IMG/VR virus record: IMGVR_UViG_3300007234_000025
Location: 1 to 40,630 of that record
Source of the DNA: a virus
DNA: 40,630 nucleotides
Direction: 5' to 3' (one strand)
The notes below the pieces were generated by a model. It did no database searches. It was not told the DNA's origin and saw nothing but the letters and a program-made list of their open reading frames with translations. The position numbers were made by a program, and so were the translations under genes. The stretch's first letter is position 1. Each line of letters starts with the position of its first letter. This document shows positions 23,574-32,395 of the stretch, one piece after another.

Positions 23574-25568
23574 ATGGCAGTTACGAGAATCAAACGTGAT
23601 CAAATTACAGACGGCGAAGTTGTACAGGCTAAAATCGGTACAGGCGAAGTAACTGGTGCCAAACTAGAAGACGATATTACATACAACAGTAATATGATTA
23701 TCACTGGTAACTTGACTGTTCAAGGAACCACTACAACTCTTTCCACAACAAACACAGTTATCGAAGACCCCCTTCTATACTTGAGTTCTACTGAAACAGG
23801 TACACCAAGTGCTGACGCTGGTTTCATCGTTGAGCGTGGCACATCAACTAACGTTGGTTTCATTTGGGATGAAAGTGCTGATGAGTTTGCTGTTATCGGT
23901 GACACTGCTGAAACTGGTGGAACTGCTGGTGATGTGACTATTACTGGTTATGGTGATCTTCGTGGTAATACGATATATGCCCAGACAGGATTTAGTGGTG
24001 ATGGCTCATCTCTAACTTCACTAACAGCCGCAAACATCAGCACAGGAAACCTAGCACAAGGTGTTCAGACGTATATTGCCGGAGACTCTGGTAATACTGC
24101 TTATAAGATGGTGTTTATCGATTCTGCTTCAGCAGTATCTGGAAACTCAAACTTTATAAAAGATGGTGGTGGTGATGCGGAGTTCACATACAATCCATCA
24201 ACAAATACACTAACAGTAGCTAATGTCGTCGGTAATGCTGACACTGCTGATGCGTGGTCTACAACAAGAACAATCACTATGTCTGGTGATGTAAGTTCGG
24301 ACGCTGTGAACATTGATGGTTCAGGTAATGTAACTATTACGAATACTGTTGTTGCTAACGACAGTCATACTCACGATATGGCAAATCTTACTGGGACTAC
24401 ATATGCCGCTGGGTCGGGTGCAAACCTAACTTCACTAACAGCCGCAAACATTTCAACAGGTAGTTTAGCGGATGGGGTCGATCATTATATGACTGCATCA
24501 TCAACCGCTTCAGCATTCAAGGTTGCTTTAGTAGACACAACAGGTGATGCTTCTGGTAACTTTGGTATCAACTTTGATAGTGGAACTGGTGAGTTTACAT
24601 ACAATCCATCAACTAATACACTAACCGCATCAAATATTGCTGGTACACTAACCACAGCCGCACAATCAAACGTTACAAGTCTTGGTACACTAACTACGCT
24701 AACAGTTGATAACCTAACTATCAACGGAAACACGATGCAGTCTGATTCTGGTGCCTTTATTATTGAAGGTCAAGCAGCATCTGAAATAGCAATCAACGAG
24801 GCTGGCGCAGATGTGAATACTCGTATTGAAGCATCTGGTGAAGCAAATGCTATCTTCGTAGAAGGCTCAAGTGGTAATGTCGGTTTTGGTACTGCGGCTC
24901 CATCTGCTGGTGCGACTGTTCATATCAACTCCACCGATTCTATTATTCTACCCGTTGGTCTAACTGGTGAAAGACCAGGATCACCAGCAACTGGTATGAC
25001 ACGCTGGAATACATCTACTGGTAACATTGAAGTTTATAGTGGTTCTGGTTGGAATGCTCTAACACAAGCATCCGATAACCGTATTGATGCTGGTGATTCT
25101 TATATCGCAATAACGGATGCTGGAACAGGTTCTATTGAGGTTAATATTGACGCAACAACTGTTGCTACATACGATCCGTATAAGTGGACACTAAATGGCG
25201 CAACAGTTCACACATCAGTCTATAACACAACAACAAACGCAACACCAACTGAACTATTTGTAGATGGTTCATCAACGAGACTATCTATTGCGTCTGGTAA
25301 GGTATGGGCATTCACGGCACTTATTGCTGGGAGAAGAACAGATGTTGCCGGTAATACTGCTGGATATAAACTTGAAGGTGTTATTGAGAATATAGGTGGA
25401 ACAACAACATTGGGTGGCTCTGTAAAAACAATCTTTAATGAAGACGATACAAACTGGGATGTTGCTGTTTCTGCTGACGATGCAAATGACGCACTGGTAT
25501 TCACAGTTACTGGTGTCGCCGCCCACACAATATCGTGGCGAGCAAGTGTAACATATGAGGAAGTATAA
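23574..25568 (+). CDS. Tail-fibre-like structural protein
   Basis: The 664-residue protein starts MAVTRIKRDQITDGEV, a head-group often seen on marine phage fibre proteins. It continues with MIITGNLTVQGTTTTLSTTN, which parallels the N-terminal part of the previous fibre gene. Repeats of SLTAANISTG and 'EFTYNPSTNTLT' occur twice each. A GLTGERPGSPATGMTRWNTS segment matches the previous protein's GERPGSP block. The C-terminal 110 residues (after about 545) look like a separate beta-rich domain and lack the AQYADLAE module. The stop overlaps the next ATG (TAATG), so the next gene, which does carry that module, is coupled and may be a separate tip. Confidence 0.83.
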   Translation: MAVTRIKRDQITDGEVVQAKIGTGEVTGAKLEDDITYNSNMIITGNLTVQGTTTTLSTTNTVIEDPLLYLSSTETGTPSADAGFIVERGTSTNVGFIWDESADEFAVIGDTAETGGTAGDVTITGYGDLRGNTIYAQTGFSGDGSSLTSLTAANISTGNLAQGVQTYIAGDSGNTAYKMVFIDSASAVSGNSNFIKDGGGDAEFTYNPSTNTLTVANVVGNADTADAWSTTRTITMSGDVSSDAVNIDGSGNVTITNTVVANDSHTHDMANLTGTTYAAGSGANLTSLTAANISTGSLADGVDHYMTASSTASAFKVALVDTTGDASGNFGINFDSGTGEFTYNPSTNTLTASNIAGTLTTAAQSNVTSLGTLTTLTVDNLTINGNTMQSDSGAFIIEGQAASEIAINEAGADVNTRIEASGEANAIFVEGSSGNVGFGTAAPSAGATVHINSTDSIILPVGLTGERPGSPATGMTRWNTSTGNIEVYSGSGWNALTQASDNRIDAGDSYIAITDAGTGSIEVNIDATTVATYDPYKWTLNGATVHTSVYNTTTNATPTELFVDGSSTRLSIASGKVWAFTALIAGRRTDVAGNTAGYKLEGVIENIGGTTTLGGSVKTIFNEDDTNWDVAVSADDANDALVFTVTGVAAHTISWRASVTYEEV

Positions 25569-26665
25569 TGGGTCAGATTATTATTAGCGCACAAGATGAA
25601 GCAGTAACAACAGGTGGTGGCGAAACATTTGCTGGATTAGCATCACCTGCTTTCACAGGAACACCAACGGCACCAACTGCTGCTACAACAACAAACACAA
25701 CACAGATTGCTACAACAGCATTCGTACAACAGGAACTTGGTGGTATTTCTGCAAATGCAATTACTGAAGGCAATACGAATATTACTATAACAGATACAGG
25801 ATCAAACGGGACAATTTCTTTTGTAGCAGATGGAACTACTATAATGACCATCATTGATGGTAATACTACTATGTTAAACGGTATTTCTACGTCTAAAAAT
25901 GATGGGTTTGATATATCGATATCGGCTACGCAAAATTCAACATCGTCAAGCGCGGATGCGTATTTTTCAGCAAATGTTATTTCCTCATCAGCCGGCGATG
26001 CATTTATGAGATATTACATACAAGCATCTAATATAACTTATCTCATGGGTATAGATAATAGTGATAATGATAAATTAAAAATAGGTGCTGGTAGTTCTCT
26101 TGGGTTTGTCGATAATATTGTTATAAATCACGCTAATGATGACATTGTTTTAAATAATAACATAACCATTGATTCGTCTGGTGATATCCTACCATCAGCA
26201 ACATCCACTATCCAAAATGTCGGTTCACCTACTGATATGTGGACTAATATGTACGCCGCACAGTTCCACGGTGTAGCAACAAAAGCACAATACGCTGACT
26301 TGGCGGAAAACTATGTAGCAGACGCCGATTATGAAAACGGAACAGTTCTTTCATTCGGCGGCAAACATGAAGTAACAGTATCAACTATTGATGGTGATAA
26401 GCGTATTGCTGGTATCGTATCAACAGCCCCAGCCCACTTGATGAACTCAACACAAACAGGTGAGTTTCTTGCTGCTGTAGCACTTTCAGGTCGTGCCCCT
26501 TGTAAAGTTACAGGCACAGTCCGTAAAGGTGATATGATGGTTTCCAACGGTGATGGTACAGCCCGTGCCGAAGAAAATCCACAAATGGGTCAAGTCATTG
26601 GTAAAGCATTGGAAGACTTTGAAGGCGAAACAGGACTTATTGAGGTGGTTGTTGGTCGCCTCTAA
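25568..26665 (+). CDS. Fibre tip-like protein with C-terminal AQYADLAE-type domain
   Basis: The protein has 365 residues. The N-terminus (about 20-75) has a TGTPTAPTAATTTNTTQIAT stretch, a common phage fibre repeat, and the middle is beta-rich. Residues about 207-365 form the tip domain KAQYADLAENYVADADYENG, with a later APCKVTGTVRKGDMMV, homologous to the end of the 928-residue fibre. It overlaps the previous gene by one base. The middle section (25860-26160) is AT-richer and uses different codons than its flanks, suggesting module exchange. Confidence 0.83.
   Translation: MGQIIISAQDEAVTTGGGETFAGLASPAFTGTPTAPTAATTTNTTQIATTAFVQQELGGISANAITEGNTNITITDTGSNGTISFVADGTTIMTIIDGNTTMLNGISTSKNDGFDISISATQNSTSSSADAYFSANVISSSAGDAFMRYYIQASNITYLMGIDNSDNDKLKIGAGSSLGFVDNIVINHANDDIVLNNNITIDSSGDILPSATSTIQNVGSPTDMWTNMYAAQFHGVATKAQYADLAENYVADADYENGTVLSFGGKHEVTVSTIDGDKRIAGIVSTAPAHLMNSTQTGEFLAAVALSGRAPCKVTGTVRKGDMMVSNGDGTARAEENPQMGQVIGKALEDFEGETGLIEVVVGRL
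26202..26308 (+). repeat. Second copy of the 107-bp fibre-tip repeat
   Basis: Direct counterpart of 23050-23156, about 3.15 kb downstream. Recombination between the copies would fuse the large fibre gene to the last tip and remove the middle fibre gene. Confidence 0.85.
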
Positions 26666-26668
26666 ATA
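26662..26668 (+). promoter_or_regulatory. Late-like box CTAAATA in leaderless geometry
   Basis: TAAATA (26663-26668) overlaps the stop of the fibre gene and ends five bases before ATG 26673. The ATG lies in a perfect 12-base palindrome TAGCATATGCTA. No ribosome site is present. Confidence 0.45.
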
Positions 26669-26672
26669 GCAT

Positions 26673-27200
26673 ATGCTAACTAAACAATATGTGGATACCT
26701 ATAAAGGCGAGCGTATATATGAACTTACCATAAAGAATGGTAAGAAAATCCGCACACCAATCCAGATAAAAAATAACATCAAATACAAGAACACATCGTA
26801 TATTGGATTGTGCTTTGCTGGTCCAACTGACTTACCTTTAAAGCATATGAGCCTACCCTACCCAACATTCTCTTATGAGCAAGCGGATTTCACGGTACAT
26901 GATAAAACATACGAACACAAAGGTAACGAGAACACCATACCATACAGACCAATGCTTTCCAGACCAGCATCACTTATATACGTGGCGGCATTCTATAAGT
27001 TTGAGACATTGTTTATATTTGGTATGGAAGACCTTACCGATAAACAAGGAGCGAATATATCAACTGTAGTTGATGTATATGATGATACAGATTTTGTTTT
27101 GGTATCGGCGAGTGGTAACCAGCAAGTCCCAGAAAGGTTAAGATGGCATACCAATTTTCATCATATCAGTTGGGATAGGTTTAAAACTCTTGTTCAATAG
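26673..27200 (+). CDS. Unknown protein, possible distant paralog of the MptE/GT-like genes
   Basis: The protein has 175 residues and is not recognised with certainty. The section SRPASLIYVAAFYKFETLFIFGMEDL (about 105-130) parallels 'GPVACTLACEAGHRYIYMIGFDL' in the gene at 20028 and 'GSGTYAAYLACLQKPKKIYFLGFDI' in the gene at 32396, in the same relative place. The N-terminal GNG motif is not evident; GLCFAGPTDLPLK (48-60) may be its degenerate form. It overlaps the Nudix gene by 20 bases tail to tail. It belongs to the predicted leaderless set. Confidence 0.6.
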   Translation: MLTKQYVDTYKGERIYELTIKNGKKIRTPIQIKNNIKYKNTSYIGLCFAGPTDLPLKHMSLPYPTFSYEQADFTVHDKTYEHKGNENTIPYRPMLSRPASLIYVAAFYKFETLFIFGMEDLTDKQGANISTVVDVYDDTDFVLVSASGNQQVPERLRWHTNFHHISWDRFKTLVQ

Positions 27201-27642
27201 ACAGTAGTTTTTTCCTAATAGATTTCTCATTCAATGTACTGAATACGCCAGGATGTAACGGCTTGGGCCAACCACGGAGCTTAGTCCAACAATATCCTTT
27301 ATGTTCATGATTTAGAATAGGCATAAACTCATTCTCTACCACGAAAACATAAGTGTGGTACTCAAACTTACCATCTTCACTGGTGAACTTTTCTATGGGG
27401 ATAGTTTTTATATATGGGATAGACCTACCGAGTAATGTTGAGAATGAACCTTTTGCATCTACGTTGATACCAAGTTCTTCACGTAACTCCCGTAAAGCCC
27501 CGTCAAACTCACTCTCACCTTTCTTCATCTTGCCACCTGGAAAGCACCAAGTATTTTCATATCTTGGGTGATTATCTCGTAATAAGAATAGGTATCGTTT
27601 TGTTGATGAGCAATAGAATAATGCCCCAGCACTCTTTATCAT
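27181..27642 (-). CDS. Nudix hydrolase (NudE-like)
   Basis: The 153-residue protein has a perfect Nudix box GX5EX7REUXEEXGU: GKMKKGE followed by SEFDGAL and RELREELGI (about residues 37-59). Length matches T4 NudE (151 residues), which hydrolyses ADP-ribose, FAD and Ap3A-type nucleotides. Substrate here is not proven. The late box in a palindrome ends five bases before the ATG, and there is no ribosome site. It follows gp15 on the same strand. Confidence 0.92.
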   Translation of the reverse strand: MIKSAGALFYCSSTKRYLFLLRDNHPRYENTWCFPGGKMKKGESEFDGALRELREELGINVDAKGSFSTLLGRSIPYIKTIPIEKFTSEDGKFEYHTYVFVVENEFMPILNHEHKGYCWTKLRGWPKPLHPGVFSTLNEKSIRKKLLSIEQEF

Positions 27643-27656
27643 ACTGTATTTACAGT
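27643..27656 (-). promoter_or_regulatory. Late box inside a 14-base palindrome, leaderless geometry
   Basis: The reverse strand reads ACTGTAAATACAGT, a perfect 6-bp inverted repeat around AA that contains TAAATAC. The last A of TAAATA is five bases from the Nudix ATG. Confidence 0.5.
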
Positions 27657-27657
27657 G

Positions 27658-29076
27658 TTAGATAATGATGGCCCAATTTCCAGATGTGTGCATACCTTGA
27701 TAACTCAATAGCCATTCGGTGCCATCCCATTTATATTGGATGCCTGTGGTGGTGTTTGTTACATACTGTGTTGATGATACCGCGCTCGCATCAAAAGCCA
27801 CGGTCCACTTATCACCATCGTATTCGATAATATCGTTAGCACTCGCTACGAAATCACCCAAAGCACTGTCTTGGTCATACCCGACACCTTTCCATGCATC
27901 TGGTCCATCAAAGTTGTTGCTATCACCGATATCACGGATAATCAAGTATCTTTGACCTGGTTGCGCTGTTGGTAATCCAGCGCCAGGTCCACTCTGTAAC
28001 GGGTCAATAATCTTATCAACGGCATTTAGACTGTTTGTTGGGATAGTATCAGCGTCTGCGTTGAACAGTAGTTTATAATCATTACTTGGATGGTAGCTTA
28101 CTGTGCCGATAACTTCTGTTCCATCTTCCAAGTCAATACGTAGTTGTGAAATACCATTTTGGAAATCACCGTAGCTCTCCAATAGCTCACGCCATTTCAC
28201 ATTGTTATCACCGACTTGTGTCGGTGTTCCACTATCCAGCGTATCGTTCTGGTCAGTGTATGTTGCGGTATGGTCCTTCAACGTTACCTCACCGTTCAGT
28301 AGGAAAATACTATGGTTGTTCCAAGATGTTCTTACACGCTTACCAATGAGCAATCCGCTATCAATAACACCGTCATCAAAATCACCACTCTCATCGTAAA
28401 CACTTGCAACGATGCTTCTAATAACACCAAGGCGTTTCTGTTTTGCTGGTGGACTAATCCAGATTGGAATATTGAAGTTGAAAGTCATAATATCAATGCT
28501 ATCATCAGTACCAGTTGGGACGCTTCTATTTGTCCAAGTGTTACCAACTAACTCCATTCTTGTGAGGGAAGTCCAATCCAAGTAGTTATCTGTTGATTGT
28601 ATCTCAAGAGATGGATTAAAAATCCACGCAATCTGTTCCATAAGCTGCAACTTCTGACTTGTGTTACTGGTCCATATATCGACGTTGATTTTCATATCGT
28701 ATGGAACAGGCATAAGTCTCTCAATGGTAAAAGCATTACCTTGTGATGTTGTTAGTTGTCCGGTGTTTTCGTCATAGTCTCTCTGGCGAACATTTAACTT
28801 GTCCACGTGATGTGGTTCCTGTACCCAATCACGTTTATAATCCAACGCTGTTATATAAAAGCTCATCATAGGAGTTGGTATTGTTGCGTTCTCACTGTTC
28901 TGTCTAATGATAGCATTTACAACTTTACTCGCATCACCATAACGAACAGGAACCGTTCTCAACACCTGATTACCCGCATCGTCTTTTCCATACTCAACCT
29001 GAAAGTTACTGAATACACGACTGATTTGTAGTAAGAACCTACGGATTTGTTGACTATAAAAATACTGTTGCGCCAT
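27658..29076 (-). CDS. 15: Tail sheath stabiliser and completion protein gp15, extended
   Basis: The protein has 472 residues. The N-terminal part (YFYSQQIRRFLLQISRVFSN, then VPVRYGDASK, then the PVPYDMKINVDIWTSNTSQK stretch and LMEQIAWIFNPSLEIQ) follows the T4 gp15 pattern (YFYNSSFRRY..., VPITYASK..., YELSIFTRYEDDM...). gp15 caps the tail tube and sheath and joins tail to neck. T4 gp15 has 272 residues, and here about 180 extra C-terminal residues form a beta-rich extension ending in repeats such as GIQYKWDGTEWLLSY. The start is one base after the stop of the upstream gene. Confidence 0.85.
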   Translation of the reverse strand: MAQQYFYSQQIRRFLLQISRVFSNFQVEYGKDDAGNQVLRTVPVRYGDASKVVNAIIRQNSENATIPTPMMSFYITALDYKRDWVQEPHHVDKLNVRQRDYDENTGQLTTSQGNAFTIERLMPVPYDMKINVDIWTSNTSQKLQLMEQIAWIFNPSLEIQSTDNYLDWTSLTRMELVGNTWTNRSVPTGTDDSIDIMTFNFNIPIWISPPAKQKRLGVIRSIVASVYDESGDFDDGVIDSGLLIGKRVRTSWNNHSIFLLNGEVTLKDHTATYTDQNDTLDSGTPTQVGDNNVKWRELLESYGDFQNGISQLRIDLEDGTEVIGTVSYHPSNDYKLLFNADADTIPTNSLNAVDKIIDPLQSGPGAGLPTAQPGQRYLIIRDIGDSNNFDGPDAWKGVGYDQDSALGDFVASANDIIEYDGDKWTVAFDASAVSSTQYVTNTTTGIQYKWDGTEWLLSYQGMHTSGNWAIII

Positions 29077-29077
29077 C

Positions 29078-30319
29078 TTATACCATTCTTGGGTGATATC
29101 CCCAAGTCCTAATCATATCTACCCATCCGCTATAATCTTTCTTGCGGAAACTATAGTATTTAATCATACTGGATTTTATTTCTTGTGGTGTATATTTCTT
29201 TCCACCGAAGAAGAAATACCAACCGTTTTTTTCTGCTTGAGCAAGCATTTCGTTACGCATATCAAAACCACGCTCTCTGTATGGATTAAACAACTGGATA
29301 AACTGGAAACCTGGGAAGTATTCTTTACCTACACTCAAGTCACCATCTTTTCTTTGAGCCATCGTGTTCAGAGCAATACCTGTAATATACTTACTGATAT
29401 TTGGGATTTCTTCGGCGTATACACGTTCTTCACTCTCAAAACGGTTTACTCTTCCAGCAGAACCTTTAACAATATCAATAAGAAATGTTCCATTGAATGC
29501 TACGGATTTAGCCATTCTGATAGCATCTTCATCACCCGCTCTTGCTTTATCTACGGTTTCTTTGTCATGGTCACGTAAATCATCATAAGATACATCTTTT
29601 ACAGTATTCACAGCGGGTTCTATTTTGTAGTTTTGGTTTAGTTTCTGTTGGTCAATAATCAAGCCAATAGTAGTGCCTACTTGACCCGGTACAAACTGTC
29701 TGCGATAATCACGTGTGAATGAAATACTTGGCGGCGTCTTTTTCATGTTATACTTACTCATCTGGGAACGACCTTTTAGTGTATCCTCGTCCATAATCTT
29801 AAAGAAACGCTCAAGTTTGGTCCAATGAAATAATGGAGCCATTCTTGCTTCGTCAAGTATTTGTGTATCTTCATTCACTTTTAGCATTCGTTGTAGATTT
29901 AGGTGTTGGTTTACATCTTTCCAATGCATTGTGCCATCTTCATATGGATCATTGTGGCGCTTATATGGGGAATATACACCAATATGTAAATCTGTTCCTG
30001 GTACTTGGTTCATATGACCTTCCCATTCGGCACCATGTAAATCAGGTTCACCTTTGGACACATATAAATCATATGTTCCAATGTTTCCATACTCATCTTG
30101 GTAAGGTCTTAGAGTTTCTTGGACATCGTTGTGTGCTGCTTTCATAGCATCCCAGAACCAAATCTGTTTACCAACAGTTGTTCCACGCAAATCACCAATA
30201 TTGGATGCGAGACTTTCTAAGTTACGCAAAGACCCAACGGCATATACCTTTAGTGGGTATTTGTCGTAAAGCATTATCTCTTGTGCTTTATATTCCTTGA
30301 TGATTTGTTCTATAAGCAT
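29078..30319 (-). CDS. Unknown tail-region protein with ADP-ribosyltransferase-like motifs
   Basis: The protein has 413 residues. The first 150 are unrecognised. In the second part LFHWTKLERFFKIMDEDTL (about 163-181) followed by ISFTRDYR (about 198-205) resembles the 'LYHxTxLxNLxxILxxG...SFTRD' start of ADP-ribosyltransferase folds such as DarT-like and related toxins. Later FESEERVYAEEIPNISKYI (about 299-317) has an acidic ExxRV segment where such enzymes carry the catalytic Glu. This is a weak motif match, and the protein could instead be purely structural. It lies between fibre-like and gp15 genes in one operon, one base before gp15. If enzymatic, it could be injected with the DNA. Confidence 0.65.
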   Translation of the reverse strand: MLIEQIIKEYKAQEIMLYDKYPLKVYAVGSLRNLESLASNIGDLRGTTVGKQIWFWDAMKAAHNDVQETLRPYQDEYGNIGTYDLYVSKGEPDLHGAEWEGHMNQVPGTDLHIGVYSPYKRHNDPYEDGTMHWKDVNQHLNLQRMLKVNEDTQILDEARMAPLFHWTKLERFFKIMDEDTLKGRSQMSKYNMKKTPPSISFTRDYRRQFVPGQVGTTIGLIIDQQKLNQNYKIEPAVNTVKDVSYDDLRDHDKETVDKARAGDEDAIRMAKSVAFNGTFLIDIVKGSAGRVNRFESEERVYAEEIPNISKYITGIALNTMAQRKDGDLSVGKEYFPGFQFIQLFNPYRERGFDMRNEMLAQAEKNGWYFFFGGKKYTPQEIKSSMIKYYSFRKKDYSGWVDMIRTWGYHPRMV

Positions 30320-30328
30320 TGGATATCC

Positions 30329-30877
30329 TTATGTAAGATGTCCGTGCATGCTTATGCTACCATTGGTAATAGTAATATCATTGGTACTTGTATCGTTTGC
30401 TGCTTGAATCTCAATATAATCGTTCTGTGAAAGAACAACGCCAGACAAGATAGTCAATGAACCAACATCTGTTCCTGTTCCCCACGTTCTTGATGTTATT
30501 GATTCTGTAATACCAGTACCATTCTTAGTTAGTTGGAAGCGCAAATCTTGGTTATTACCTGCAACCGTCGCAGAAATAGATACAGATAGTAGAAAGTTTC
30601 TATCTGTTAGACCTGTATATCTAATCCTACCATTTTGAGGCATATCAATGTCGGAAGTATTATTTGATAATGCTGTTGTTCCAGATGATGGAGTTGTGAA
30701 TACTCCCGTAGAAGTAATGTTGACAACAGCACTTGATGTAAAACGACCAGAGCCTGTGCTTGGGATTAGACTTACAATCAAATCTCTCATATCTTGTGCT
30801 GTGATGCTTCCATCTGCTTGACCGTCCTGAAATAGATTAGTCAATAAATCGCTTTGTGTTCTTGATGTATCCGCCAT
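30329..30877 (-). CDS. Fibre-like virion protein with C1q/TNF-type beta domain
   Basis: The protein has 182 residues. N-terminal TQSDLLTNLFQDGQADGSIT followed by AQDMRDLIVSLI (about 7-38) is a common attachment stretch in phage fibre or fibritin-like proteins. The rest is a beta-rich domain of alternating strands (RIRYTGLTDRNFLLSVSISA, DLRFQLTKNGTGI, SGVVLSQNDYIEIQAAN) that resembles the C1q/TNF jelly roll of head or whisker fibres. It follows the neck gene by nine bases, which suits a neck-attached whisker or decoration. AAGGAAA lies before the ATG. Confidence 0.75.
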   Translation of the reverse strand: MADTSRTQSDLLTNLFQDGQADGSITAQDMRDLIVSLIPSTGSGRFTSSAVVNITSTGVFTTPSSGTTALSNNTSDIDMPQNGRIRYTGLTDRNFLLSVSISATVAGNNQDLRFQLTKNGTGITESITSRTWGTGTDVGSLTILSGVVLSQNDYIEIQAANDTSTNDITITNGSISMHGHLT

Positions 30878-30886
30878 GTTTTTTCC

Positions 30887-32359
30887 TTAGTTAAACTCGC
30901 TACTAAACTCAGAACTAAACGGATTATAATCATTCACCGTAATACGGAATGACCTATCCGCTGTTCCATTATCGTCTGTTGCCCTAATAGCAAACTGGTA
31001 TACTGTATTTACCGATACTTGGGCAAATGTTCCGCTCAATACTCCATTAGAAGATAGAGTAAGACCACCAGGTAATGTTCCAGTAATAACGCTATATGTA
31101 ATCGTTCCTGTGCCCGATGCTACAAATGTTTTAGAATATGCTGCTGCTTCACTAAATGTTCCTAAATCACCAGCATCTGGGCTTGACCAAACTGGTCTTG
31201 TTGGGGTTGGGTCAGTATTCGCTGATACTGTGCTTGATGTTGATACCGCATCAATCTGTAAGCTCAATGCCTCGTGTAGAGAAACACGCTCGTCAATCTG
31301 GCGGTTATCATCCGTAAATGTGATGTTTGTATTATTCACGAATGTATCACGCTGTGTCTGACCGTCACCAGGTGTCAGTGAAGTTCTTTCCATATTCTCA
31401 ACTTTGACCCATCGTGTTCCGTTGTACCTGAATAATCTGTTTGGTAGATAATCCAAACGCAACGCATAATCACCATCGCTTGGACTATCTGGGAATGTTG
31501 TTCCGCTTGTTACATTGTGTCCGTTTGGAGCAAGACCGTCACCTGTTAGATAACCATCAGTCCAACCATTTGCAACTGGTGTATCGCTTTCTGGGTCAGC
31601 ATACTCAAATGGTGTCTCGCCAGTTGATGGAATAACATATAGTTGTGAAGTATCATAACCGCTTGCTGGAACCTCTTCCTCTGCTTGGGCAACTACTGCT
31701 TGATTATTAGCCAACTCTTGGTTATAAACACTTAGCAAGTCCCGTAGGCTTTCATTGCCCGTCCCGTCAACAATCTTATCCAATATTTGTGAGTATTCTT
31801 GGCTATCCACCATTGGTTTCACACGAACACGCCATAGGTGAGGATACCACGTTGGTGAATAACCTTCGCCAGCACGGCTTGCATCTTCTACCACATAATA
31901 TCTTTTTAGTGCTACTGGAACACTATCGTCAAGTGCCCAAAAGTCCGTGAGGTGTGGGAGTTCCAATACATCACCAGGCATAATCTTTCTGCCCATACGC
32001 TCAACCATATCGTTGAGATGAAAAACAAAGTTTAGGTTTTCGTTACTGATGAATAGACCGAACTGCTCATTGGACATATCCATATCTGGTACAGTATAAT
32101 GCCCACGGAGTTCATATACATCTTCTTCATACACACGGTCCCTGTTCTCCAATAATAGTAAATCTTGGATGTTCAGTTCGCTTTGTGTGTTATAACTTGG
32201 CTGTGATAAGTCATCGCTATCCACTGTGGATTTCGGCGTTCCAAGATATTTATGAATCATGATGGCAGTAGCGCCCAGAGTCATCTGTTCGCTAACTAAA
32301 CGGTCAAAAAAAGTGTAGTCATTATTTCTATTTGCTTGGTATAAACTCAAACGAGGCAT
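30887..32359 (-). CDS. Neck protein gp14-like with C-terminal putative Ig (He_PIG) domain
   Basis: The protein has 490 residues. Residues about 18-195 follow the gp14 neck pattern: FDRLVSEQMTLGATAIMIHK, then EDVYELRGHY, NEQFGLFISNENLNFVFHLN and PGDVLELPHLTDFWAL. The middle (about 265-340) includes GDYALRLDYLPNRLFRYNGT, seen in phage adhesion-like proteins. The last 100 residues hold a putative Ig domain with LPGGLTLSSNGVLSGT (about 429-444). T4 gp14 has 256 residues, so the extra half is an added decoration, possibly sugar-binding. It is transcribed from a two-way late promoter. Confidence 0.7.
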   Translation of the reverse strand: MPRLSLYQANRNNDYTFFDRLVSEQMTLGATAIMIHKYLGTPKSTVDSDDLSQPSYNTQSELNIQDLLLLENRDRVYEEDVYELRGHYTVPDMDMSNEQFGLFISNENLNFVFHLNDMVERMGRKIMPGDVLELPHLTDFWALDDSVPVALKRYYVVEDASRAGEGYSPTWYPHLWRVRVKPMVDSQEYSQILDKIVDGTGNESLRDLLSVYNQELANNQAVVAQAEEEVPASGYDTSQLYVIPSTGETPFEYADPESDTPVANGWTDGYLTGDGLAPNGHNVTSGTTFPDSPSDGDYALRLDYLPNRLFRYNGTRWVKVENMERTSLTPGDGQTQRDTFVNNTNITFTDDNRQIDERVSLHEALSLQIDAVSTSSTVSANTDPTPTRPVWSSPDAGDLGTFSEAAAYSKTFVASGTGTITYSVITGTLPGGLTLSSNGVLSGTFAQVSVNTVYQFAIRATDDNGTADRSFRITVNDYNPFSSEFSSEFN

Positions 32360-32375
32360 ACTGTACTCCTATTAT

Positions 32376-32393
32376 AGTATTTATCTAAATACT
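32376..32393. promoter_or_regulatory. Back-to-back late promoters in a 7-bp inverted repeat
   Basis: AGTATTT (32376-32382), ATCT, AAATACT (32387-32393). The reverse box (GATAAATAC) drives the neck gene and the forward box (CTAAATAC) drives the gene at 32396, whose ATG starts five bases after the box. The two boxes are only two bases apart. Confidence 0.6.
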
Positions 32394-32395
32394 TT

